From UBA4716 sp002438865 (lineage in GTDB: Bacteria > Bacillota > Clostridia > UBA1381): a stretch of 6,068 nucleotides of DNA. How positions within the stretch are numbered: position 1 is the first letter of the stretch; every line of letters starts with the position of its first letter. This document shows positions 1 to 6,068 of the stretch, piece after piece. A program made the position numbers and the translations under genes. The DNA lies in contig CALERO010000144.1 in the NCBI GenBank assembly GCA_937907325.1, positions 1 through 6,068 of the forward strand, read 5' to 3'. The notes under the pieces were generated by a model. That model was given only the letters and a program-made list of their open reading frames with translations. It made no database searches and had not been told where the DNA came from.

Positions 1-1
1 T

Positions 2-196
2 AACATGAATATACCAAAACAGGAATTGGAAAAGGAGGATGTGAATATGTGTGAGGCACTGGTACAATTAAAGGAAATCGGAAAAATTGAAGGCAAAGTT
101 CTTGCTTATCTTGAAGTTGGTAAATCCGATGATTGGATTATCGCTCATCTCAAGATTACGCAGGAGAAACTGGATGATATACGAAATAATCAGTAA
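2..196 (+). CDS. C-terminal end of an Rpn/PD-(D/E)XK nuclease-like protein (5' partial)
   Basis: The frame is open to the left edge (bases 2-4 read AAC, with no in-frame stop), so this is probably the 3' end of a longer gene. The first visible ATG is at 5-7 and has no ribosome binding site. The encoded tail holds VNMCEAL, a Lys/Glu/Gly-rich stretch (KEIGKIEGK) and a short helical end (SDDWIIAHLKITQEKLDDI) that could be a helix-turn-helix-like unit. From memory this order, a 'MC.AL' motif then 'KIEGK' then a 'IA..L.I..E.L' end, is typical of the C-terminus of Rpn family nucleases (PD-(D/E)XK, often labelled transposase) in Clostridia. The nuclease core itself is not in the window, so the family call rests on tail similarity only. 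A second in-frame ATG at 47-49 has a strong ribosome binding site and would give a 49-residue product. A stand-alone small hypothetical protein starting there is the main alternative. The gene converges on the leucine-rich-repeat gene and ends 116 bases before that gene's stop. Confidence 0.5.
   Translation, partial: NMNIPKQELEKEDVNMCEALVQLKEIGKIEGKVLAYLEVGKSDDWIIAHLKITQEKLDDIRNNQ
33..38 (+). promoter_or_regulatory. Shine-Dalgarno AGGAGG before in-frame ATG at 47
   Basis: AGGAGG lies 8 bases upstream of the ATG at 47-49, which is an ideal spacing. The ATG at 5 has nothing comparable. The site lies inside an open frame that continues to the left edge. It therefore either marks the true start of a 49-residue protein or an internal start within a longer gene. 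Confidence 0.6.
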
Positions 197-246
197 TTAT
201 CAGAAAGATTGAGATAATTTTCTTGGTTTCAACACGTCATACACAA

Positions 247-274
247 AAAAGCGCCGTATTGCTACGACGCTTTT
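247..274 (-). terminator. Intrinsic terminator of the surface-protein genes (possibly bidirectional)
   Basis: The arms 247-258 and 263-274 form a 12-bp stem around a 4-base loop. Read on the minus strand, the arms are AAAAGCGTCGTA and TACGGCGCTTTT, with one G-U wobble and a GCAA loop of the GNRA type. The stem runs into a T tract of six on that strand (complement of 245-250). It sits about 40 bases past the stop of the leucine-rich-repeat gene. On the plus strand the same position is a C-A mismatch and the loop is TTGC, followed by TTTTGTCTT. It may therefore also stop the converging left-hand gene, but less well. Confidence 0.8.
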
Positions 275-276
275 GT

Positions 277-298
277 CTTGCTCGGAAGATGGAGCAAG
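277..298 (-). repeat. Second inverted repeat next to the terminator
   Basis: CTTGCTC (277-283) and GAGCAAG (292-298) are perfect 7-base inverted repeats around an 8-base loop. On the minus strand this hairpin forms just downstream of the stop codon and is separated by only two bases from the terminator stem. No T tract follows it directly, so it is not a terminator by itself. It could stabilise the mRNA 3' end or assist termination; this role is inference. Confidence 0.5.
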
Positions 299-312
299 GG
301 AACACTATTCAA

Positions 313-3210
313 TTATCTGTTGTACTTTTTCTTTCTGCTTACAACCATTGTGCCGATGGCTGCACCGCCGCTGATGAACAACAGGGCAATCCACAAAGCA
401 AGGTTGCTTGTATCGCCGGACTGAGGACTCTTATCGGATGTTCCCGGTTTGGTACTGGCAGGCTTTTTCTCAAGAGCAGCAATCGCATCTTCGATAGCCT
501 TTGCCATCTTGTCTACTTCAGATTGCTCCGTAATATTTTTACCACGGACAACAGCATTGACGGCAGCTTCTACAGCAGTGAAGTCCTTGTAGTTGTCCTT
601 GTTCAGTGCATTTGCTTTGGCAATGGCTGCATCAACCTTTGTATAGTCGGCAGGTAAATACGTCATTGCTATGTTCTGCGTGTGCGTTGCTGCATCGTCC
701 GTAACAGTGATGTTGCCGCTGTATGTCTTGCAGTTATCGGCCGTTACTTCAATTTGATAGGTGCCTGCCACCAAATTGACCGGATTTGTTACTGCCTGAC
801 CATTCACCTTAACAACCACATTCGTCAGCTCATCAGGCGTTACCACAAAAGTAACCGGATAGGCAGCCTTTGTGATAAAATGAACATTTTTATATAGTGC
901 AAAGTATTGAGTGCCGCTGGAAAGCAGATCAATTTCCGTTCCTTCCGCATCTACTGCTTTCGCATAAGTCAGCTGATAGCCATCTGCGATTACAGGTACA
1001 CATTCATCAAAAATTGCAGGGATATTACTCTCATTCGTATTCTTTGCATCAATCTCTGCTTCTTCTACGGTGAAAGTACCGTAACCACCCATCGGGCATT
1101 TGCCATCAGTGGTTACTTTAGCGCCGCCTTTGATCAGAATATCGCCTCGTGTCCATATTGCCGCATCCGCAGTGGAGGTGCATTTTACCTCGCCGCCATT
1201 CACGGTCAGTTTGCCTTCCGTATACAAAGCAGTATAATAGGAAGAAACCCTAACCTTTGTGTTATCTATGGAAATTTTTCCTTTATTGTAAGATGTAATT
1301 CCGCTGCCCTCGACAGATTTTATGTCAAGCTCTGCACCTTCGGATATGTTGATGTTGCCGTTGAGGGTATAAAGCGCATCCCACTTCACATCGATGGAAA
1401 GCTTACCGTCGCCGATAATGTTGTAATTATTGCTGTTGCCGTCCGCAAAAATTCCGCCACCGTTATCTAAAGTAATACTGTTTGTGCCAGAAAGCTTAAT
1501 TGTCAGATCAGTGTCTCCAATCACTCTGATACCGTATTTAGGACTTTCATTGCTTTTACCACCATTTGTAATCGTGGCATTGTTCAGCGTAAGCGTATTT
1601 GTATCCGGGGCATAGGTTGCTGTTCCTTCTCCGCAGGAGATGGAGAGTTTTTCGCTTGTGAATTGTTCTCCATTTACATACACACCCAAGCCTTGAGTGA
1701 CCTGTGTGCATTTCAATGTAAAGTTGGCAGTTTTCCCATTTCCGCAATCATAGGTGTAGGTAACTGTGACCTTGTCAGAATCCACCGTCAGGATATTTCC
1801 GCTGACTGTTCCGCCGCTCCAATTACTTGCCTTGTTGACATCAAAAGTGCCCGGCAAATCAGAGAGATCATAGTTACGGTCATTCGTAATGGTAATTGGA
1901 TAGTTGTTGTTGTTACAAGACAGCGTATGGAGCCTCTTTTGATTGCTTGTATCTAATGATGTCAGATGGTTATTGAAGCAAAGCAGAAGATACAACGTTG
2001 TATTCTGGCTGACATCCAGCGAGGTCAACAGGTTGTTGTTACAGGCTAAGCTCTCCAACGACCTATTCTGACCGACATCCAGCACGGTCAACTGGTTATC
2101 GCCGCAATAAAGTGATTTCAATGCTGTGTTCTTTTGAACATCCAGTGCGGACAGTTGATTCGTGGAGCAGTTCAAGTCTTGCAGATTCAGGTTTAGACTG
2201 ACATTCAGCGAGGTCAGCCGGTTGTTGCGGCAGTTCAGCGTGTTCAGTGCCGCATTCTGGTCTACATTCAGTTCGGTCAACTCGTTCATGCTGCAGTTCA
2301 GAAATTTCAGTGTTGCATTCCCACTGACATTCAACGCCGTCAGTTTGTTACCGGCACAGATTAGGGATTCTAATGCCGTATTCTGGCTGATATCCAGAGC
2401 AGTCAGTTGGTTATTGGCACAGTTCAAAGATTCCAGCGCCGTATTCTGGCTGATATCCAGAGCAGTCAGTTGGTTATTGGCACAGTCCAGAGATTCCAGC
2501 GCCGTATTCCGGCTGACATCCAGCGTGGTCAGTTGGTTATCGGCACAGTCCAGAGATTCCAACGCCGTATTCTGGCTGACATCCAGCGCGGCCAGTTGGT
2601 TTTTGGCGCAGTTCAGAGATTTCAACGCTGTATTTCCGCTGATATCGAGCGAGGTTAGTAGGTTGCTATAGCATTCAAGCGTTTGCAACGCCGTGAAATA
2701 TTCAATGCCGGTAAGGCTTCTGATATCTTTATAGTAACATTTGATTTCCTTAACAGCTTCAATTTCCGCCCTGCTTAAGTTTTCATCCTTGTCGGTGTCA
2801 TACTCTTTGACAACGGTACGGAAATTTGCATCCGGGAAGTTGGTATTGTTAATGGCAACACCGGCATTCTGAACGGCAATGTCATTTTCTCCTTCACCGT
2901 TCATCTGAACCGGAGCTGATTCGGATTGTGTCTTCGGCATATCACCTTCCAGCTTCTCTTGGGGGTTCTCTCCTTCCGTCTGGGATACTTCACCCTCAGC
3001 TGTCGCTTCAGTGTACTTTCCACAGTTTTCTGCCAAAGCCCCATCTGCACCGCAGACGGGGCACTCTGCGTTCATTGCTTCTGCCGTGCAGGCCGTTTCG
3101 CAGGTGCAAACAGGTGTTTCTTCCGTCTTGCCCTCAGCAAATGCCGTGGTCGGCACAAGGCAGAGCACCATGCACAGAGCGAGCAGGATACTGAATAATC
3201 GTTTCTTCAT
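313..3210 (-). CDS. Secreted leucine-rich-repeat surface protein with LPXTG-like anchor
   Basis: This is a complete 965-residue exported protein. Residues 1-25 form a signal peptide (MKKRLFS, hydrophobic core, cleavage after AFA). A six-cysteine segment follows (C35, C37, C41, C50, C53, C63), then an acidic Glu/Gln-rich linker to about 115. Residues 138-149 match an EF-hand loop (DTDKDENLSRAE, ligand positions 1, 3, 5, 9 and 12). Residues 173-424 are twelve 21-residue leucine-rich repeats, and 425-436 begin a thirteenth. Residues about 505-740 are repetitive, Gly/Asn-rich and beta-helix-like, resembling clostridial carbohydrate-binding beta-helix domains. About 783-850 resembles a PEGA-type beta domain. 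About 854-916 is a FIVAR-like helical segment. The tail is SPQSGD (928-933), a membrane segment (about 936-957) and RKKKYNR, a sortase-type signal of the (S/P)PxTG kind with Ser for Thr. The start is fixed by GGAGG seven bases upstream and by the signal peptide. Ligand binding or adhesion is the family-level guess; no catalytic site is seen, and the ligand is unknown. Confidence 0.93.
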   Translation of the reverse strand: MKKRLFSILLALCMVLCLVPTTAFAEGKTEETPVCTCETACTAEAMNAECPVCGADGALAENCGKYTEATAEGEVSQTEGENPQEKLEGDMPKTQSESAPVQMNGEGENDIAVQNAGVAINNTNFPDANFRTVVKEYDTDKDENLSRAEIEAVKEIKCYYKDIRSLTGIEYFTALQTLECYSNLLTSLDISGNTALKSLNCAKNQLAALDVSQNTALESLDCADNQLTTLDVSRNTALESLDCANNQLTALDISQNTALESLNCANNQLTALDISQNTALESLICAGNKLTALNVSGNATLKFLNCSMNELTELNVDQNAALNTLNCRNNRLTSLNVSLNLNLQDLNCSTNQLSALDVQKNTALKSLYCGDNQLTVLDVGQNRSLESLACNNNLLTSLDVSQNTTLYLLLCFNNHLTSLDTSNQKRLHTLSCNNNNYPITITNDRNYDLSDLPGTFDVNKASNWSGGTVSGNILTVDSDKVTVTYTYDCGNGKTANFTLKCTQVTQGLGVYVNGEQFTSEKLSISCGEGTATYAPDTNTLTLNNATITNGGKSNESPKYGIRVIGDTDLTIKLSGTNSITLDNGGGIFADGNSNNYNIIGDGKLSIDVKWDALYTLNGNINISEGAELDIKSVEGSGITSYNKGKISIDNTKVRVSSYYTALYTEGKLTVNGGEVKCTSTADAAIWTRGDILIKGGAKVTTDGKCPMGGYGTFTVEEAEIDAKNTNESNIPAIFDECVPVIADGYQLTYAKAVDAEGTEIDLLSSGTQYFALYKNVHFITKAAYPVTFVVTPDELTNVVVKVNGQAVTNPVNLVAGTYQIEVTADNCKTYSGNITVTDDAATHTQNIAMTYLPADYTKVDAAIAKANALNKDNYKDFTAVEAAVNAVVRGKNITEQSEVDKMAKAIEDAIAALEKKPASTKPGTSDKSPQSGDTSNLALWIALLFISGGAAIGTMVVSRKKKYNR
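1939..2694 (-). repeat. Twelve tandem 63-bp leucine-rich-repeat units
   Basis: Residues 173-424 of the 965-residue protein are twelve exact 21-residue units with no insertions or deletions, pattern LxxLxCxxNxLxxLDxSxN. At DNA level the units at 2398-2460 and 2461-2523 differ at only 4 of 63 bases by hand count, and the next unit (2524-2586) differs from its neighbour at 6 of 63. The outer units are much more diverged. The centre of the array therefore looks recently amplified. The periodicity also creates plus-strand open frames that are not genes. Confidence 0.93.
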
Positions 3211-3287
3211 CTTGTTTCCTCCATTTCATCGTTCTTTGACAGCTTAAAATCGTATTTCATTTCCAACATTGCAAATAACTTATACAT
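3207..3287 (-). CDS. Possible short leader ORF or gene remnant overlapping the LRR gene start
   Basis: A minus-strand frame is open from 3365 down to a TGA at 3207-3209 and fills almost the whole gap between the two surface genes. From the ATG at 3285-3287 it encodes 26 residues (begins MYKLFAMLEMKYDF, ends DEMEETR). Its stop overlaps the start of the leucine-rich-repeat gene as ATGA, the usual geometry of translational coupling, and that gene's GGAGG lies inside its last codons. The predicted peptide is Lys/Glu/Met-rich and reads like a normal protein C-terminus, including upstream of the ATG (NQESLDIKAIATKV). The ATG has only AAGG two bases away, which is a poor ribosome binding site. It may be a leader peptide, the leftover end of a deleted gene, or chance. 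I do not recognise it. Confidence 0.3.
   Translation of the reverse strand: MYKLFAMLEMKYDFKLSKNDEMEETR
3218..3222 (-). promoter_or_regulatory. Ribosome binding site of the LRR gene
   Basis: On the minus strand, GGAGG followed by AAACAAG gives a 7-base spacing to the ATG at 3208-3210. Together with the signal peptide directly after this ATG, it fixes the start of the 965-residue protein. Confidence 0.85.
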
Positions 3288-3327
3288 AACCTTGGTGGCA
3301 ATTGCCTTGATATCCAGTGATTCCTGA

Positions 3328-6068
3328 TTAACGATGCTTCTTTTTGCCTGCGACTGCTGCAACTGTCATTCCGGCAGCTGAAAACATCAGAATCAGTATC
3401 ATTCCCAATGGTGCTTCGTCTCCGGTCTTTACGTTCTTTGCAGTTTTTCCGTCTGCTGTTGTTGTTCCTGTGCTATCCGTAACGGCTGTCGTACCATTTG
3501 CACCTGTGGTGGTTGCATCCGAGGTAGAACCGCTTTCCGTTGTAGTTGTAGCTGCATCCGATGCAGTAACCACTACCTTTATAGCAGGAGATGCCAGATA
3601 ATTTCCTGTCTCTGCATACCGCACATAATAGTTACCTGCTGCAAGCCCGCTTACCTTCGTACCCGAAGGAACGCTTATCCAATTTACCTCGTCAATACTA
3701 TATTCCATGGCTGTAGTCACATTTTCAATGGCTCCGTCCTGAGCCCCTGACTTGCCTGCGTTTACTGCAACCAGTCCGGTTGGTGCTGCCTGACTTGCCT
3801 TTGCTATTGTAAATGGCACCTGTGCCGTTTCATGATATATACCAATGCCTGTAAGCGTTACGACTGCATTGCCGGCATTGGTGTTATCTGCATAAGCAAC
3901 TGTGTAATCCGTTCCCTTTACCAGTGTCTGCCCTTCATAGGTCACAAGCACCTCCGGCTCCTTTGCAGTTCCGTCATAGGTGTATGTTGTCGGATTCAGT
4001 GTAATATCCAAGTCTGTATCGGTCATTCTGCGATAACGAAGTACTAAGCTTTGAGCAATTTCGCCATTTGCATCATTAATTGTATTTCTATAATCTCCAT
4101 CTGCCGGGTTCCTTTTTCTCCGTACAAGCGAATAACCGTCCGGCAGGAATTTTTGAATGGATCCTAAGCTTTCCTCCAATGTGTTATGACCATTATTTAC
4201 GATACCATCGCCTACATTGCGTAACACCAGCTTTGAGTCCTCATCCATTGTGAGCTTTTCTAACCAGCATTGCTCGGATCCGTTATTTCCTGCTATCGTA
4301 ACTTCACTTTCTTCAAGCTTGACACCACTATCCGTCATCCATTGCAGGTTTCCAAGGGTAGCCTTTGCATTCCGGAAGGTCAATACTCTTGTAAGATTTA
4401 CACCAGCATTTGTAATCGTTCCTTTGTAGTCACCATTTGCAATTGTAAGGTCATTTTCTGCCGATAGCGTACCCAGCATTAAAGTATGTCCGTTCAAATC
4501 AAACGTCACAGCTTTCGTGTCAGCAATTGCCACAGCTCTTCCGTTGGCATACAAATCCCGGGTAAGCTTTATGGTATCCCCGTCCTCCAAGTATTGCAAA
4601 TCATTATATGCTCCCCCACCGCCAAGATCTCCGTTCAGCATTCTCTTTGAGGAACCATCTGCTCCTATCAGCTCTGCATATTCAATATTAGAGGTTTCAC
4701 ACACCATACACCGACCCGAATATCCTAATATGATCGGATGTTCACAATTATCGGCATAATATACCTGACCGGTTGCCAGTATCTGTACCCATCTTGTTCC
4801 GCCATCTTCATATATTACTACATCATTCCGGGTCTGAAGGGTTCCTCCGAGGATTGGCGGAGTATCAGATGCTGCACTTCCTGTTCTGCTTATTAAAATC
4901 TCATTGCCCGATGTATTCAGTATAATGTTGTTTCCCGCTATGACCGGATATCCCTCCGCTCCGATAAGCTCAATCCCATATTGAGTCTGAAGCTCGGCAT
5001 CACCTGCAATTGCTGCATTGTTTGCACTCTTCATGGCTATTCGTTCTGCATTCATCTTTGCATTTCCTTCAATTACCGCAGCATTTCCTTTTGCCTGCAG
5101 CCGAACCATTGACAAAGGTGCCTGAATCTCTGTATTTCCGGTCGACACAGCTCCCCCTTCACTGACTACGCTTACACTACCGCCGTCTGTTACATCTATA
5201 TTAAGATTACCATTTACTGCGGTATTCTGTGCATTCAGCTCCACACCACTTTTTGCTTCTATCTTGAGATTACCTTCTGCGATTGCTTCACCTATAAACA
5301 ATATACTTCGATTTGAGGTGGTTCCATTGGATGACACAAACACATCCTTTGCTTTGAAAAAAGCTTCCGATGCATTTATACTATTTCCGTTAATTAAATC
5401 CAAATAATTAAGAGTATTGGTCTTTATCAGGCTGATTTTTCCGTTTTGTGCATCCGTTGCCTCTATCATATGCTTCACCGTTCCATCCGACAGGTAGAAG
5501 GCAAAATCACTTGCCTCAAGCTTAACAGAGCCGGCAGATATGAATGCATCACCGGTCATTGTTGCACCATTACTACTAAGTGCTATTTCTCCGGTGGTTT
5601 TTAAATCTACCAGAGAAAGTCCTTTTATAAGGGCAGTTCCGCCATATCCGTTAAGCTCAATATTTCCAGTATATTCATTCGTTATAATGGATGCATCCGC
5701 AGTTCCGGCAATCAATGCGTCCGTATCTCTATTGTTTGCCAAAAAGAATCTGCCAGACCCTTTCAGCGTCAGGGTTCCGTTTTCAATTTTCAGGATTTCT
5801 GTTGAACTCGCTCCATTTGAATATATCCTTACATTATTGTATACTTCTATAATGCCGGCATTATAGTATATATACTCCGAAGGTAGAGCAGCCGGGTCGC
5901 ACTCACTCATGGTTCCGCTTCCTCTGCCTCCTCCAAATTCATAGTATTTACCATTCTGCAATTCAGTTCCGTTTATGGATACCTTCAAGGTCTCTGCCTT
6001 TACAGAAACCAGCCCCTGCGTTCCGATAAATACAGCCGTCACCAGCAGCAGTACCGCTGCTAATATTC
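3328..6068 (-). CDS. Secreted beta-helix/MBG-domain surface protein with LPXTG-like anchor (5' partial)
   Basis: The frame runs off the right edge. The GTG at 6040-6042 is not the likely start, because the upstream codons read ILAAVLLL and continue the hydrophobic core of a signal peptide, cleaved after VKA near 5988-5996. Numbering from that GTG as 1, residues about 18-410 are Gly/Asn/Ala-rich beta-strand rungs, with diverged repeats of about 22-24 residues at 252-388. Residues 433-448 form a CxH...CxxC cluster. Residues about 455-620 match the 'DTIKL..DL..... TFDLNGHTL' type of beta-helix segment. About 676-749 is an MBG-like Ig fold (TYTYDGTAKEP, GTDYTVAY, NAGNAVVTLTG). About 750-825 is a second beta domain (MEYSIDEVNW, GNYYVRYAETGNY). 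A Thr/Ser-rich linker spans 826-868. The tail is NVKTGD, a membrane segment and GKKKHR, which fits a sorting signal. The protein is surface-exposed and wall-anchored by prediction. The ligand is unknown and no enzyme motif is visible. Confidence 0.9.
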   Translation of the reverse strand, partial: ILAAVLLLVTAVFIGTQGLVSVKAETLKVSINGTELQNGKYYEFGGGRGSGTMSECDPAALPSEYIYYNAGIIEVYNNVRIYSNGASSTEILKIENGTLTLKGSGRFFLANNRDTDALIAGTADASIITNEYTGNIELNGYGGTALIKGLSLVDLKTTGEIALSSNGATMTGDAFISAGSVKLEASDFAFYLSDGTVKHMIEATDAQNGKISLIKTNTLNYLDLINGNSINASEAFFKAKDVFVSSNGTTSNRSILFIGEAIAEGNLKIEAKSGVELNAQNTAVNGNLNIDVTDGGSVSVVSEGGAVSTGNTEIQAPLSMVRLQAKGNAAVIEGNAKMNAERIAMKSANNAAIAGDAELQTQYGIELIGAEGYPVIAGNNIILNTSGNEILISRTGSAASDTPPILGGTLQTRNDVVIYEDGGTRWVQILATGQVYYADNCEHPIILGYSGRCMVCETSNIEYAELIGADGSSKRMLNGDLGGGGAYNDLQYLEDGDTIKLTRDLYANGRAVAIADTKAVTFDLNGHTLMLGTLSAENDLTIANGDYKGTITNAGVNLTRVLTFRNAKATLGNLQWMTDSGVKLEESEVTIAGNNGSEQCWLEKLTMDEDSKLVLRNVGDGIVNNGHNTLEESLGSIQKFLPDGYSLVRRKRNPADGDYRNTINDANGEIAQSLVLRYRRMTDTDLDITLNPTTYTYDGTAKEPEVLVTYEGQTLVKGTDYTVAYADNTNAGNAVVTLTGIGIYHETAQVPFTIAKASQAAPTGLVAVNAGKSGAQDGAIENVTTAMEYSIDEVNWISVPSGTKVSGLAAGNYYVRYAETGNYLASPAIKVVVTASDAATTTTESGSTSDATTTGANGTTAVTDSTGTTTADGKTAKNVKTGDEAPLGMILILMFSAAGMTVAAVAGKKKHR
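3439..3567 (-). other. Thr/Ser-rich wall-spanning linker
   Basis: Residues 826-868 of the right-hand surface protein (numbered from GTG 6042) are almost only Thr, Ser, Ala, Gly, Asp and Glu, with runs such as ATTTTESGST. The stretch lies directly between the last folded domain and the sorting tail. Such linkers usually extend a wall-anchored domain through peptidoglycan and are often glycosylated. The role is inferred from position and composition. Confidence 0.6.
4879..5289 (-). repeat. Diverged beta-helix rung repeats, about 22-24 residues each
   Basis: Within the right-hand surface protein, about six consecutive units follow the pattern A(V/I)xxG(N/D)xxIxxxxGIxLxAxxN. Examples are TAVNGNLNIDV, GAVSTGNTEIQ, AAVIEGNAKMN, AAIAGDAELQT and YPVIAGNNIIL. 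Unit length varies by one or two residues and DNA identity between units is low, so this is an old repeat preserved by fold rather than a recent duplication. The pattern fits rungs of a right-handed parallel beta-helix; the fold is inferred from the sequence pattern. Confidence 0.6.

Noticed and set aside
195..219. AATTATC...GATAATT inverted repeat overlapping the stop of the left-hand gene
   Set aside because: The 7-bp stem has a single G-C pair and an 11-base loop. It could be a feeble terminator, but the hairpin at 247-274 is far more convincing.
223..657. 144-codon plus-strand open frame opposite the end of the LRR gene
   Set aside because: It lies antisense to the FIVAR-like segment and sorting tail of a well-supported protein. 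It starts next to the terminator hairpin without a ribosome binding site, and its product has no recognisable pattern.
907..1470. 187-codon plus-strand open frame
   Set aside because: It is antisense to the beta-helix part of the LRR protein, has no ribosome binding site, and has a Cys/Ile/Arg-rich composition typical of a shadow frame.
2162..2671. Plus-strand open frames with repeated peptide units such as VIGTVQRFQRR
   Set aside because: The periodicity comes from the 63-bp leucine-rich-repeat units on the other strand. The frame is open only because the repeat unit lacks stops in that phase.
1939..2694. Regular direct repeats resembling a CRISPR array
   Set aside because: The unit is 63 bp with no separate repeat and spacer portions, and it translates in a single frame to 21-residue leucine-rich repeats.
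3279..3284. TATAAG (minus strand) as a -10 box for the LRR gene
   Set aside because: No acceptable -35 lies 16-18 bases upstream; the nearest TTGCCA is only 11 bases away. Evidence is too weak to call a promoter.
3297..3306. Perfect palindrome GGCAATTGCC after the right-hand gene, considered as terminator or operator
   Set aside because: It has no loop and no T tract and is only 10 bp, so it is expected by chance at this scale.
6040..6042. GTG as the start codon of the right-hand gene
   Set aside because: The frame stays open to the window edge, and the eight codons upstream (ILAAVLLL) continue a signal-peptide core, so this codon is an internal valine.

Overview
The window looks like a chromosomal segment of a gut-type Firmicute (class Clostridia, probably Lachnospiraceae or a related family). 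The reasons are purine-rich GGAGG ribosome binding sites, Gram-positive signal peptides, and two large surface proteins that end in LPXTG-like sorting tails. Their domain mix (cysteine-type leucine-rich repeats after an EF-hand-like loop, beta-helix rungs, MBG-like Ig fold, FIVAR-like helices) is common in secreted proteins of intestinal Clostridia. The family assignment is inference; there is no rRNA or housekeeping gene to confirm it.

Layout. Bases 2-196 (+) hold the 3' end of a gene entering from the left. It resembles the C-terminal tail of Rpn/PD-(D/E)XK 'transposase-like' nucleases. Bases 197-312 are a convergent intergenic gap with a strong hairpin terminator (247-274) and a second hairpin beside it (277-298). 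Bases 313-3210 (-) encode a complete 965-residue secreted leucine-rich-repeat protein with a C-terminal wall anchor. Bases 3211-3327 separate the two surface genes. They show no convincing promoter or terminator, but an open minus-strand frame runs through them and ends in an ATGA overlap with the start of the leucine-rich-repeat gene. Bases 3328-6068 (-) encode a second secreted, anchored beta-helix protein whose 5' end lies beyond the right edge.

How they fit together. The two minus-strand genes lie head to tail, and both encode exported, probably wall-attached repeat proteins. They are likely read right to left as one unit ending at the 247-274 terminator. Adhesion or glycan binding is the reasonable family-level guess, but no catalytic residues are visible and no sortase is in the window. 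The left-hand gene is convergent and looks unrelated in function.

The observation most worth following is at the left edge. The nuclease-like tail contains a textbook in-frame Shine-Dalgarno and ATG that could yield a separate 49-residue C-terminal protein, as known for intragenic antitoxins of Rpn nucleases. The rest of the window is ordinary accessory surface-protein territory with some notable repeat structure.
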